Below are positions 48,007 through 59,678 of a stretch of 64,000 nt of DNA, in pieces; position 1 is the stretch's first letter, and every line of letters starts with the position of its first letter. The notes below the pieces were generated by a model that ran no database searches, was not told the DNA's origin, and saw only the letters and a program-made list of their open reading frames with translations. The stretch is from Neofusicoccum parvum. Its lineage: Eukaryota; Ascomycota; Dothideomycetes; Botryosphaeriales; Botryosphaeriaceae. Location of the stretch: contig CP087209.1 of NCBI GenBank assembly GCA_020912385.1, positions 992,001-1,056,000 of the forward strand. Direction: 5' to 3'. Made by a program: the position numbers and the translations under genes.

Positions 48007-51000
48007 ATGGCTCGGAAATCCATCGACGAGGAGGATGTGCGCTCATTCGACCAGTCCGACTCGGAGCTGCCGCCACTGCCATCCGACGACGACGACAGCT
48101 TCCTGCGCCCGCCCAGCGATGCTGCCGACAACAGCCACCTCAGCAGCGATGGAGGGAGCGCGATAATTGAGCGCGAAATGAAGCGGCAGCTTATGGACAT
48201 CGAATCTAGCTTCCTTCCGGATGCTGATACTGGAGAGCCGTCGCAGCCTTCGACAGGAGCAGACGATACATACGTCTTCGGCGCATCGTCACTCCGTCCT
48301 CCACGGAATGGGACAAGAGGCAATGCGCACTCCAGAGAATCAAGCAAACAGAGATCAGTGCATGCAGAGGAGGTCGCATTGCCCGGGTCACCCCCAACTC
48401 CCGACGATGCGTACAAGACTCCTGCACCTGGTCCAGGTCACTACAGTGATAGCGAAGGGCATTTCGAAGAAGGCAGCAGCTCGTTTGAGGAGCACGCGCC
48501 CTCGTCTCCAACCGCTGCGGCAGCGGAGCGCTCCCAAACAAGAACAACATCACAGACCAGCAAGCAGACCGAGCCTGCTATCGAAGTTACCCAGGCCGAA
48601 TCCCAGGGGCAAGAGCATGAGGAGGACACACAATCCCAGAAATCAGGCCGGCCGACCTCAAGCGCTTCCACGATAAAAGCCGACAGACCGGAGAACGAGG
48701 AGAACAGGGACGAGGATCGGAGGTCGAGGTTACGCGACACATTATCATCTACGACCACAGCTGGACGCAGCCTCTCGAATGCCTCAAGTGTTCGCAAGAG
48801 GCCCAGCTTCTTGCGGGACCGCAGTCGAGGAGCCAGCCAGCGTTCCTCAGCCTCGTCGTTCGGCGGCAGATCAGACTTCTCTATAAGCGACAGCCGCGAC
48901 AACTCCGATTTCGCTCTCCAGACAGGCGGTGCTCTACCTGGTGCGAGCATGCGAGGTGATTTGTCCCGCCTACCAAGCTTAGGGAGCATTGCATCCTCAA
49001 TTTCTGGGAATAGCGAGGGCAGGCCATCATTCGACCGTGCAAGAAGTACTCTCAGTGCTGCTTCCCAAGCGGAGATGAACTTGGAACGCCTAGATGAAGA
49101 ACCAAGGCCCGCTTCCGCTTCCCCTCCTGCCACGCCAACCGCCAGACCATTTAGTTCCGGAACGAATGGCCCGACAGATACCGTGATTACCAAGCATGTG
49201 CAGAACATTCGTGTACCAGACACAGTTGCTAAGGAATATCGGGAGAAGCATGCACGATCCCCGGACAGGCCATCAACCGCGACTTTCGCTTTCAGCAGCC
49301 GCACCAAACACAATTTGACGCTGAAAGAACAGAACAGCAAGATTGACAAGCTGAGCAAGGAAAATTTCGATCTCAAATTGAAGATCCACTTTCTCGACCA
49401 GGCTTTGCAGAACCGATCGGACGAGGGCGTCAAGGACATGATCTCGAAGAATGTCCAGCTCCAGACCGATTTGGCTACAGAGAAGAAAGAAAATCAAAGC
49501 CTGAGGCGGAAAGTGCGCGAGTTGGAGAAGAAGCTGAAGGCACAAGAGGAGGGCATGGCTGCGGCTAAGGAGAAAACAACTACTGGTTCAGACGACGGGA
49601 AGAGCGATGGTTCGCATGGCCAGGCCGAGATGGAAGAAGAGATCACGTACTTACGTGAATGTCTGCAACAATCTGAGACCGAAGTCGAAAGGCTGAAGGA
49701 GGAGAACTTGGCTAAGGAGGTTGAAAAGAGGCGCATGGCTGAGTACGTGAAATCAATGGGAGACCGCAGGAATTCCGAGCCGTCCGCTGGCGTCGAAGAG
49801 GCGATGGAGATGTGGAAGGATCTTCTTGAAGCCGAGACTGCACGCCGGGAGCAAGCTGATGAGGATGCGGAGAGACTGCGTGAGGAGGTCCGTCGCCTGA
49901 AGGCCGAGCGCGAACAATCGTCGCAGCAAACGACAAATGTCCGGAACTCCTATAACATGAGCAGACAGAGCCGGATGTCCTATGCTCGATCACAATCCGG
50001 ATCCGATGGGACCACCGAGAACCGCGCTGCCACGAGTGCCAGTAGCGTCACACTTGTTGAGCAGCTAAAACACGAGAATGCAGAGTTACGCAGGGATCTC
50101 GGCGCTCAAACCTCCATGCTCGTGTCTCGGAACCGGGAGAGGGAACGTCTCCAGCAAGAAATTGAAGATCTCAAGCTGTCGGCACGTCGCGGCGTAGGGG
50201 GCGGATCGGTGGCTGGTGACAGCATCTTCGAACGTTCGATATCCCGTGCCCACCATCATAGACCCTCTTCCAGGGCCAGTGCCGCCACTAGACCCACCGC
50301 TCTTGACGACGCTGAACGCGATGAATACGAGCAAAAGCAGGCAGAACTCCGAGACGAACTTGCCACCCAAAAGATGACAAACCAGGAACTTGAAAAGCAG
50401 CTGAACAATACGTTGGATGACCTGGAACAAGTGGAAGAGGATGCTCGCCAGCTGAAGCGCGAGTATGATTCTCTCATTGAAGATCTACAAAACATCCAGG
50501 CGGAGCGTACTGAGGTTTTGAATGCCTTCGACCAGAAACAGAATGACTTCGAAGACCTGCGTGAAGAGGCTGAGCAGGAACTCGAGTTACTGGAGCAACA
50601 GCTCCAGCAGAAGGAACAAGAGCTGGACCGATACATGAATGACCTCGAAAATCGCAACGAGGACTTCGAAGCTCTGCAGCAGGAAATGAAGAATGTCAGC
50701 GAGAGTTTGGTGATGCTTGAGGATGACCGGAACGCCAGCCAGCGCAGGATCCAACAGCTGGAGCAAGAGCTTGATGACGCAAACCAGGAACTGGAGTCGC
50801 TTGATCAGAAATTGCATGAAGCCCAGCAGAAGATCGAACGCTTTGAAGTTCAGCAGGAATCAAACCAGGGCGAGATTACCTTCTTACGTGAAGAGCAAGA
50901 GGGCGACAAGATCAGGATTGGTGATCTCGAGGCTGCTTTGAACGGAGCACAGATGAGCATTCAAGAGGAGAAAGAACGCTACAAAGACCTGGAGGACCGA

Positions 51001-52500
51001 GTCTCGGAAGAGAGGAAGCAACGTGAGGCCCTTGACAGCCAAGAGAAAGAGGAAGTGCAGAAGGCGTTCGATGAGCTCAACACCCAGGCCTCGAAGGCTC
51101 GAGATGAGGTTCGCCGCCTCCGCAAGGAGCTGTCATCGAAGGAAGTCGAAGCGTCGACTTGGAAGCAGAGACTCGACGATCTCGAGAACAGTCTTCGCGA
51201 CGCTCTTGGTAGTTTGGATGGCACCAAAGCAAACCTACTCAAGGTAGACTATACACCCCTGTCCTCAAGATAAATTGGGCTAACGTTGAAACAGGACGTC
51301 AAAACGCTACAGAAAGACCTCGACGATACTATTCTGGACCTCGATCACGCACGAACCGAATTGGCCGAAAAGGAGCGGACCTTGCGCAACCGGGATACGC
51401 TACTCGAGAGCACCAGCTTGGAGAGCCGCAAGTTGGCTGACATGCTCGATAAGGAACGCCAGCTTCGGATGCAGGAGAAGCGTCAATACGAGTCGTCTCA
51501 GAGGACGGCCCAGAGCAATACTCGCACCATCCAGTCATACGAGACGCGCATACTCGAGCTGGAAACTTCCCGTAGCCAGGACCGCCGACGCATCAACCAG
51601 CTCGAGGCGCAATACAAGGACCAGCTCCTTGAGCGCAACAACCTTCTTCTTGCGCTGTGGAACCGTCTTTCTACCCTCTGTGGTGCTGACTGGGCACAGC
51701 GCAACAGTCTTGTCAACGGCGAACTTCCCACGCTCGAAGTCATCGGCCGCAGCCTTCCCGGCTTCAGCAAGAATGTCCTCGCGGCTATCAAGATGGTGGA
51801 AAGCATCATTGGTGGCTTCAAGGTGCGCATTCGTGGCATCGAGAAGGATCTTTGGAAGGAGTACCAGACGCTGGAGCACAAGCTTGACGTGCGCATCAAG
51901 CATCTCGACAGTCTGGAGAAGAGTATAAGATCAGGCAGCATGGGCCTAATTCGCAACGAGACAATGAGCTCTGAGATTTCGCGCCTGAAGAGCGAGAACA
52001 AGCACCTCAAGGCTGAGCTCAACCTCTCCCGCCAAAACACCCGCTCGTCCGCCGACTCAGCAGATCATCCACACCCACCCAATCCGCATACGCGTCTCCC
52101 ACACCGGAGCGTGTCAGGCCCACATGGTTCCTCAAACACCAACAGGAACTCCATCGCCTCAACATTACTCCGTCACAACTCAAGTACAGATGTTATCCAA
52201 CACCACTCCTCTTCCTCGTCGCATCAGCAGAACGCCCCGACTAGCAGCCCGGCCGCACCTGTCCAGCCAACAGAACAACGCTGGATCCACAGGCTCAAAG
52301 AACTGGAGCGCCGTTTAAAAGCCGAGCGTGAGGCCCGCCTGCTAGACCGCAGTGGTGCACGCAAACGGCTCGAAGAGGGCCGGGCGGAAAATGAGGAGCT
52401 ACGGGGCATGCTAGAACGAGAGAGGGACAAGACGCAGGGTAGCTCTAGCGGGCGAAGTAGTCCGAGCCATGCGGCATTTCCGACGATCGGGACGAGATAG
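48007..52500 (+). CDS. apsB: Spindle-pole/MTOC protein ApsB/Mto1-like (CM1 domain)
   Basis: Two exons, join(48007..51243, 51295..52500), 1480 residues. The N-terminal ~400 residues are disordered and Ser-rich. At residues ~435-510 is a centrosomin motif 1 region (Pfam Cnn_1N): LTLKEQNSKIDKLSKENFDL, KIHFLDQALQNRSDEGVKDM, then ISKNVQLQTDL. This motif recruits gamma-tubulin complexes. Long coiled coils fill most of the rest (residues ~510-1190). Near residues 1190-1265 the sequence RNNLLLALWNRLSTLCGADW and LPGFSKNVLAAIKMVESIIG resembles the Mto2-binding region of fission-yeast Mto1. The fungal homologues (ApsB in Aspergillus, Mto1 in S. pombe) nucleate cytoplasmic microtubules at spindle pole bodies and septa and affect nuclear migration. 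The intron (51 nt) joins NLLK to DVKTLQ; read-through stops at 51273. Confidence 0.88.
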
Positions 52501-54092
52501 AGGCGGTAGAGCGTGGCGTTTTTTCCATTCATGATCCGTACGTTTTCTTGTCGACTCGGTGGTTTGGCGGTTTTTGTCTTTCGAGGTCTTCTTCTTCATC
52601 TCCATCTCGCCTTCAGTTCTCCGCTTCGCCGCTTTTGGAATGTTCAGACGCCCTTTCTTCATCCGTGTATTATGCCCTTACCTATCCCCCTACCTCCTAC
52701 TTTGCCGACTTAAAAGTGTGTTGTCGGAATCGGGCTGGCGCTTCTACGGAGTTGTTTCTCTCGGAGGGTCCTTCTACTTCTTATTCCTGTACAATGTGGA
52801 TAGGGGACGCGTCATGGGGCAGGTTACCCTTCCTATTGGCGAAGATGAGGGCTTGGAGCGGTCGGTGGCGTGGTTTTTTCTTCCTTGCTCCTGATGACTG
52901 CAGTTGTTCTTGTTGATTGCTTGCGGACTAAAGGGAAGCACTTATACTTTTTTTTGACCGGCTAGCTCTTTTGAGTGGGTTGGAAATTTTTATTGTTTAG
53001 ATATGTTGGTTTAGAGCGAGAGAATGCAACGTGCTGATGTTGTCCAGACCTGGGGCTGCTGTACATGGATCTTCTGTCTGCCGTTCTGGTAGTTTCGTCG
53101 AGTAGTAGCTATGTAAGTGCCGACCTTGCATACGTAGTGCCAGCAGGGCACAGCACCCTGTTTCCTGCACTGTTATAAAGCTATGAATTGTGAGCTTGCC
53201 TTCAGCCACGTCCTTATCTCAACCCTCGAACCCTTCTTGAATTTCTCCACTTGTGGCCGAATTCAAAACTCAGGAATCTCTACCAATAGAGCAGCCATGG
53301 ACGCGACGTCACTCTTGATCGGCATTCGCGGTCTGCTCAACGATTGTCTCGAACTTCTCGAGAAGGTCAATTCCATGAGAGACTTCGAAAGCGAGTCACG
53401 TCGGGCAATCGCGCTATGGGATGCCAGTAAATGAGCCCTCTCACTATTAGGAGAAGGCATGCTTGGGATGGTTTCAAACATCTTTAGAGATTTGTAGGCA
53501 CAAACGTGTAGACACTCTTTAAGCTTTCTGTAGCTATCTTGTATCGGTGTCCAGCTTCCGTGGTGCCCGGAGCAACAAACATCCGGAGACTAGGCAAGCC
53601 AACAGAGACTAGATACCTGGAACCGGAGGGACGTCATTGTGGAACAATCGTACTCCATCCCGGCGCGACGTCAATGGTTCACACCGACTTGGTCGGTTAC
53701 ACGTTGCCTCCACCAAAGAATCTCATAGATCTTGATGGAAGGACACTCGCTCACACCCGTTCGTTTCTGAAATTGATCCTAAACATTGATGGGACAGACT
53801 AATCACTCTGAAAAGCTGTAACAATGAGAAAAGGGATTCAGTCATGTGGATTACTTTCTGTCATTTATTAGCGCAGCCTAAGAGCGCCTTTCTATTTGGG
53901 CCCACGAAGCTCCGAATACCGTGAACCATGAGCCGTGATCATACACACACAGACACGCAAAGTCCTCTGCTCTTCCGAAAAGGCATAATATGAACCGAGT
54001 CCACTTGCAAAGTGCTTCCCACTCGTCTCAACCTTTCATTTCCATCAGATCTCGTCTAAACGGTGCAGCCGCGACAAACGCTGGTAGCTTTT
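52501..54092. other. Intergenic region, ApsB-like to RPN9
   Basis: About 1.6 kb between convergent genes. It starts with a T-rich likely 3' UTR. A short open frame at 53296-53434 resembles a HeLo-like N-terminus and is listed as a remnant. The remainder, to 54.0 kb, is AT-richer without clear coding or repeats. Confidence 0.45.
53296..53434 (+). pseudogene. Remnant of a HeLo-like N-terminal domain
   Basis: From ATG 53296 (GCAGCCATGG context) 45 codons read MDATSLLIGIRGLLNDCLEL, then LEKVNSMRDFESESRRAIAL and WDASK before a TGA. This matches the start of the HeLo/HeLo-like alpha-helical domains at the front of many fungal NLR-type and prion-linked proteins (hydrophobic first helix, then a Glu/Arg-rich helix with WDASK-like end). 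No splice donor near the stop leads to a continuation, and the frames after it lose the pattern. It is best read as a truncated fragment of a lost gene. The short match means chance cannot be excluded. Confidence 0.35.
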
Positions 54093-55361
54093 CTAAGCAG
54101 CCCACACATCCTTTCCGGCGCCCTCGATCCAGTTGCCCAGCTGGTTGACGCTCGAATCCCAGTCCCTCAACCTCGTCCTCATACCCTCGATCTGCTTCAT
54201 GTCCAGCACCTTCGGCTGCACCCAGTTGATCTTGGCGATCTGAGAGACCTGGTCGATCGTTCCCTTCAGCAGACCCAAGCTCAAAGCCTTCATGATCAGA
54301 TGCTCGATTTGATCGAGCGGGACCTTGGTCTCCGTGGAGATGGCCTGGAAGGTCATGGCACGGTCCTGAGGCGGGCGACGGAAGACGGTCTCGGTCAGAG
54401 CGGCCAAGGAAATCTTCTGGTAAAGGAACTGCTGATGCTCCTTGAGCAGGTTGTTTTTGGAGATGTTTCCGGAGAGGACGTCGTAGGCAGCGAGATCACC
54501 GCGGTTGAAGGCGAAGAGAAGCTCACGGAGCCAGTTGTGGGGGGTGTTCGTGAGAGAGTCGAGGATGGGGTGGAGAAGGAGCTCGCCGAAGTTGTAGATG
54601 GAGTCGGACACGAGAGCTGCAATGCTCAGATCGTAGGCGCGCTGCATTGTCTCCTCGCGGGGCAGATCGGAAATGTCGACGCAGGCAAGGAAGAGAAGGG
54701 CGTTCTTGTAGTATGACGCGAACTCGTGTTGTGACTGGCCACGTTAACTTCGTCGAGAGAGACGATTGCAGAAGTAGTACCTTGTAGTATTCGGCGTTGA
54801 CGCGGTAGAAGGAAGCGTGCACGACGGTCTCGACAGTGTCGAACGAGTCCAGCACCTTCTCGCTCTCATCAAGCTTCTTCCTTGCGGCGGGGAAATCGCG
54901 CAGCTGTAGTTGGACGCTGGCCACGGCAACGGTAGCGTAGACGTATGCATCTTGGGAGGCAGGCTTGTTGACCTTGTCGGCGAGGCTCTGGAGGAAGGCA
55001 AGGCGTTCCTTGTCATCTACAGCGCCGTTGTCAGCTCCCCTCTCAACAAGAACACGTCCGGAGTTGTGTCCCTACCCTTGTACTGCGATGCGGCGCTCAA
55101 GCCCAGGGTGACGAGCTTCAGCTGGTTGATCTTCTCGGCGAAGGTGCGCACGAAAGTGTTGAACAGGTTTATCCGCTGCGGAGCGCTCTGAGGGTGGCTG
55201 TAGTACTCGATCAGGGAGTCGGTCAGCTCGTGCCACAGCTTCCGCTCCCAGTAGTCCTCGAAGTTGAGGAAGAAGGGCTGCAGGTCGTCGGGAGCGGCGT
55301 CGCGCTGCTCGGCGAGATAGTCCGGAATCATCTCCAGGTCTTTGGCCGTGGGTCCAGCCAT
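54093..55361 (-). CDS. RPN9: 26S proteasome lid subunit Rpn9 (PSMD13)
   Basis: Three exons, complement(54093..54734, 54781..55016, 55076..55361), 387 residues, normal for the family. Conserved parts are FFLNFEDYWERKLWHELTDS near the N-terminus, the helical repeats FAEKINQLKLVTLGLSAA, FRDFPAA-type repeat (QLRDFPAARKKLDE), FASYYKNALLFLACVD, and the C-terminal PCI domain with AYDLSIAALVSDSIYNFGEL and NWVQPKVLDMKQI. Rpn9 is a PCI-type scaffold in the proteasome lid, binding near Rpn5 and Rpn10, and acts in cytosol and nucleus. It shares a 294-bp divergent upstream region with the complex I 40-kDa gene. Confidence 0.93.
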
Positions 55362-55655
55362 GATGGGCGTGCTGCGCGAAGGAGGGGACGGGTGGTGGGG
55401 CGGGAGGAGGAGACGGTCGCGTGGTGGGCGAGGTGGGCTGGACGCGGGTGAGGTTGGTGATGTCGGTGCCGGTGGAGCTGCGGCGAGCTTCGCGCCATGA
55501 CCGTCTCTGCGCAGCTTCCAATGAGCTCCGGCGCATTCGGGCTGACTGTATCTCCGGCCGCCGAGCAGCCCGGCCAAGCCCAGAGCATCAACCACCAGCG
55601 AGCCCTCCGCATCGCCCACCACCTACCGCCGCTCTCCGCTCTCGCACACCGCACC
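55362..55655. promoter_or_regulatory. Bidirectional promoter, RPN9 / NUO40
   Basis: 294 bp between two divergent starts, GC-rich. A CCAAT box lies near 55517-55521 (CTTCCAATGAGC), a site for the Hap complex that controls respiratory genes in fungi. Regulation of the complex I gene by it is an inference. Confidence 0.5.
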
Positions 55656-57092
55656 ATGGCCCTCTCCAGGAGCTGCTCCGGGCCCAGCGCCGGCCTGGCC
55701 AAGGCATTGGCTGCTCCCCGCATATCCGTCCCCATCGCCCGTCCCGCCCGCCGCGCCGTCCACGATGTCGCGATCACTCGCACCGGCAAGCCCATCATTC
55801 GGGTACCTGGTGGCAGGTGAGCTTTGCTGCTGCAGCACTCCCGGACCCAGAGCTGGAGCTGACATGGAGTCTCGCAGGTCGTCGCTCGGAGGTTCGAACC
55901 ACGCACAGCCCACCCTTCCACCCGGATGCGACTAACTCCTTCGCCAGGCCACACCGCAACCGTCTTCGGCGCCACCGGCTTCCTGGGCAGATATATCGTC
56001 AACAGGCTTGGTACGAATCCCCGTGCGTAGGTCTGCGGAAGAGGGGCTGACATGAGGACTGAACAGCACGCCAGGGTGTCACCGTTGTCGTGCCCTACCG
56101 GGAGGAGATGGCCAAGCGCCACCTGAAGGTCGCCGGTGATCTTGGCAGAGTCGTCTTCCTTGTAAGGGACCCGAAGCAATATAGTCGGTGCTGCCATTGA
56201 TAAACGCGCAGGAAGCCGACCTGCGCAACACACAATCCATCGAGGAGAGCGTCAGGCACTCGGACATCGTCTACAACCTGATCGGCCGCGACTACCCCAC
56301 CAAGTCAGTCCTCAAGCTGCGGATACATTGCAACCATGATAGTGACAGCGTAGCAGGAACTTCAGCCTCGAGGATGTGCACGTAGAGGGCGCCACTCGCA
56401 TCGCCGACGCCGTCGCCAAGTACGATGTGGATCGCTTCGTGCACGTGTCTTCGTTCAACGCCGACAAGAACTCCCCCTCTGAGTTTTTCAGGACCAAGGC
56501 GCGCGGCGAGGAGGTTGTGCGCAGCATCTACCCGGAGACGACCATCGTGCGGCCCGCACCCATGTTCGGCGCTGAAGACCGCCTGCTGAACCGGCTGGCC
56601 GGCCCCACCAACGTCCTCACCTCGAACAACATGGAGGAGCGCTACTGGCCGGTGCACGCCATCGACGTCGGTATGGCGCTCGAACACATGCTCCACAACG
56701 ACAACACGGCCTCGGAAACGTACGAACTGTACGGCCCCACCAACTACAGCACCGCCGAGCTCGCCGCCATTGTCGACAAGGAAATCCTCAAGCACCGCCG
56801 CCACATCAACGTGCCCAAGAAGCTGCTGCAGCCCGTCGCCGAGATCCTCAACAAGGCCCTCTGGTGGCCCATCATCTCCCGCGACGAGATCGAGCGCGAG
56901 TTCATCGACCAGCACATCGACCCCACCGCCAAGACGTTCAAGGACCTCGACATCGAACCCGTCGAGATCAAGAGCCTCATCTACCACTACCTCAAGAGCT
57001 ACCGCAGCTCCACCTACTACGACCTCCCGCCTCAGACCGAGCGCGAGAAGCGCGAGGAGCGCAAGTACCTCCACGTCCTGGACGACCAGTGA
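55656..57092 (+). CDS. NUO40: NADH:ubiquinone oxidoreductase 40-kDa subunit (NDUFA9-like)
   Basis: Six exons, join(55656..55816, 55878..55891, 55948..56010, 56067..56161, 56212..56303, 56357..57092), 386 residues. The N-terminus is a basic presequence for mitochondria (RISVPIARPARRAVHD). The Rossmann nucleotide-binding motif is VFGATGFLGRYIVNRL, as in the SDR-like NDUFA9 family of the peripheral arm of complex I. Later marks are EADLRNTQSIEESVRHSDIV, FVHVSSFNADKNSPSEF, IYPETTIVRPAPMFGAEDR and YELYGPTNYSTAELA. Exon 2 is only 14 nt (encoding SSLG) and is required to keep phase between GGR and GHTATVFG. The dense, phase-mixed introns in the first third contrast with the intron-free last 736 nt. 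A 331-codon antisense frame is a shadow. Confidence 0.93.
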
Positions 57093-57736
57093 TTCAAACA
57101 AATTTTTCCTTGAGTCCGAAGTTTTTAGTTTATTACCAAAGTGGGGTCCGGCAGCGTGAAAGAAGAAGCAAGAATAAAGATGGTCGAAAGAATCTTTGAG
57201 CGTGTGTATATAAAGCAAGGCTAGCGCAGTTTCTGGCTGCCCTGTACTTGTAGTAGGCGGGTATACAGGCGAAATGCAAAACTGCAAACAAGGTCAAGGG
57301 ATTCCACTACCACCTGACCCATGACAATGGCCAATGTCTCTTAGTGCTGATGAGCATTCGTTCAGTAGTGATCTTGGAGGTATTGAGTGCTGCTGCAAGG
57401 TCGAGGTGGAAAATCACCACCAAAACATGTTCGAGGACAGCACGGCCTTTTTTGCTCGAGTCCACTATGGCTGATTCTTTCCCCATATATGAGACGCCCC
57501 GCCGCTTATGCCGAGCCAGAAGAACATGCGAATTGAAAAAAAAAAAATAAGATGCTGAACCGTAGTCCAGGGTTTCCCCTCCCCCATTTCCCAAATCCCA
57601 GTTGCTCCGCCTCTTCGCCATATTTGTGGTTCTAATGATACAACACACTCGTACGCGGGATCCCCGACAAATACAGAAAGCGAACGCCTTTACCCCTAAT
57701 GTCCACCGCCATAAAAAGCTCTACAACCGTCGCCTC
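57093..57736. other. Convergent intergenic region, NUO40 / UBP8
   Basis: About 640 bp between the 3' ends of two genes. AT-rich, with a 12-A run at 57536-57547. No coding sign. Confidence 0.5.
57536..57547 (+). repeat. A12 homopolymer
   Basis: Twelve consecutive A on the plus strand in the convergent 3' spacer between NUO40 and UBP8. Homopolymers of this length are prone to sequencing error. Confidence 0.7.
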
Positions 57737-59678
57737 TCAACCCTCCAAACTCCTCACAACGTACACTAGCAGATACGCCTCGGCCCTCAGCACGTCGGCC
57801 TCGCTTGCCAGTACGACCTTGCTGTCGTCGAACAGGAACCAGTCCCCACCCTTGCGCGAGTAGCTGACGTAGTGGCCCGAGTCGATCTTGCCCTTGTGCA
57901 CGATGACGCTGGCCAGCTCGTACATGCAGGTTGGCGTCGGAAGGGCTTTTGACTCCTTGGTGCCATTCGCGGACGAGTCTTTTGATGATGTGTTGGTGGT
58001 GCGGGCGCGGGTAGTGTACGGGTAGAGGTCTAGGGACATGGGGAAGGCGATTTTGGTCTCAAGTTTTGTGGATGTGGATTTGGAGGTCTCGAAGCGCTGG
58101 GGATGGCTGTCAGCGCAAAGATCCTCAAGATTGGCAGGGCATTGTAGGTGTTTGGAGGATGGGAACGTACTTTAAGGTGGATTGGCAGCACGGGCGGCAG
58201 CTTCTTGATGCTCAGCTGCTTGGTGGCGTTCTGCTGCGTGCCGCCACATTTCTCGCACGAGTAATCGGCGGCGGCCAGCTTCTCCTTGCCCGTGAATCTG
58301 TCCAGGCAGTCCCGCAGGTCGATGGCCGGGTTCTTCTCCGCGTCACCCTCCAACTTGCGCTTCTTCGCTTGCGAGCGCAGGTCCAACGACAGATCCATAA
58401 CTGGATCGATCGCGGTGGTGACGTTCCGGCACTTGTCACACGTGACTGTGCTCTGCAGCTTACCGGAGAAGGTCTTGTGGATGAGGCAGGAGCAGTCCCC
58501 CTCGCCGTCCTTGCCGGGGCCACTTTCTGTGCCATCGTTCTCCAGGTGGAGGTTGTTGAGAATGAATTGCATGTACTCGTGCGCATCCTGTTGCTGGTAC
58601 CCCGCAAGAGCCTGTGTAAGACAGTGTGTTAGCATAGAGCCTCAGTCACGAATACGAGACTCCTTTAAGGCTTCGTACCTGTGCGCCGGACCAGCTGCCC
58701 AGCAGCATGCTCACAGCACCGTAACCCTCCGTTTTCTCGAGCGAGTAGTACTCGGTAAATATCTCATCCAGCGCACAGCTCGTGCACGACTCTCTATCGC
58801 AATCCTTCGATGTGTGTCCTTCACCCAGGTAGAAAGCCTTGATGAACGGATTGTGTATTAAGCATTGCAGTATCACGCTCATGAAGCATGTTTGCCCCAT
58901 GTTGTATAGTCCTCGTAGGCCTATGGCGCGGCAGGGGGCAAAGGTGGAGTTCTGGGCGACGAGGCGATGGTCGTCGGGCGTCATAGTCTCTTCGAGCTTT
59001 CTCTTCTTGCGGCCTGGCATGGCGTTAGCACAGAGCGGGCCTGTCTCGCGAATGAGGACTTACCATTCAATAACCGCACATTCTCCAGCATAGGGTCGTA
59101 GATGAAGTCCTTGCACTGCTGACAGTACACACAGCCTTGCTTCGACTCCACAGCTGCCCACCAAAGTTCAGTATGCTTTCCCAAGCCAATTAAACCTTTA
59201 TCTCGGGAAGGAGACCGTACAGAAAGCATGCTTCTTAGCCTCGAAGTGCTCGTCGCGCAGCTCGGCGGTGAAGACACCAACACACTGCAGGCACATGTAG
59301 GTCGGCTTGAGCGAGAGGACAGGGCGGCTGTCGCCGTTGAGGCTGGAGCGGTGGGTCTGCGGTATTATGCTGTGGCGGTCGTGGATCGTCTGGATGATGG
59401 TGGTATACTGCTGCACCAGCACCTTGCGCCGCTCCGCGAACAGCGGCTCGAGATGTTCTGAATGACCGGGTCGTCAGCTCCGAGTCGGATTAGTCCCCCA
59501 GCAGCCACGAGCACACGGCACTCGGTGAGGGAGGCTGGCCGGAGAAATTGCAGCAGGACTCACCGCAGCCGTAGAGGATCTGCGGCAGGTTGCTCGTGCC
59601 GGTGAGCAGCTTGCCCTTCGTGATCTTCGCGTTCGCGGGCGGGCCTGCCGACTTCGGGGTCACGGTGATGGTGTCCAT
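57737..59678 (-). CDS. UBP8: Ubiquitin-specific protease Ubp8 (SAGA deubiquitinase)
   Basis: Six exons, complement(57737..58096, 58171..58611, 58679..59013, 59064..59153, 59221..59457, 59564..59678), 525 residues. An N-terminal ZnF-UBP spans about residues 35-145 (YGC, YMCLQCVGVFTAEL, CVYCQQCKDFIYDP). The catalytic domain has the Cys box GLRGLYNMGQTCFMSVILQC with the nucleophile in QTCF and the oxyanion Asn in YNMG, two zinc knuckles (TCDKCRNV, SCEKCGG), YQQQDAHEYMQF, and the His box IDSGHYVSYSRKGGDWFLFD. The set and the ZnF-UBP position match Ubp8/USP22, which removes ubiquitin from histone H2B in the SAGA coactivator and needs Sgf11/Sus1/Sgf73 to be active. Each splice is supported by phase and motif continuity. 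Confidence 0.92.

Noticed and set aside
53539..53802. 87-codon frame downstream of the HeLo-like remnant
   Set aside because: No link in frame or by splice sites to the remnant and no recognisable motif.
55891..55906. GGTTCGAACC, a tRNA T-loop-like sequence
   Set aside because: It falls at the microexon donor and inside an intron of NUO40; no acceptor stem, D-arm or anticodon arm fits around it.
56292..57287. 331-codon frame antisense to NUO40
   Set aside because: Shadow of the conserved NUO40 exon 6; Val/Leu/Gly/Asp composition with no domain.
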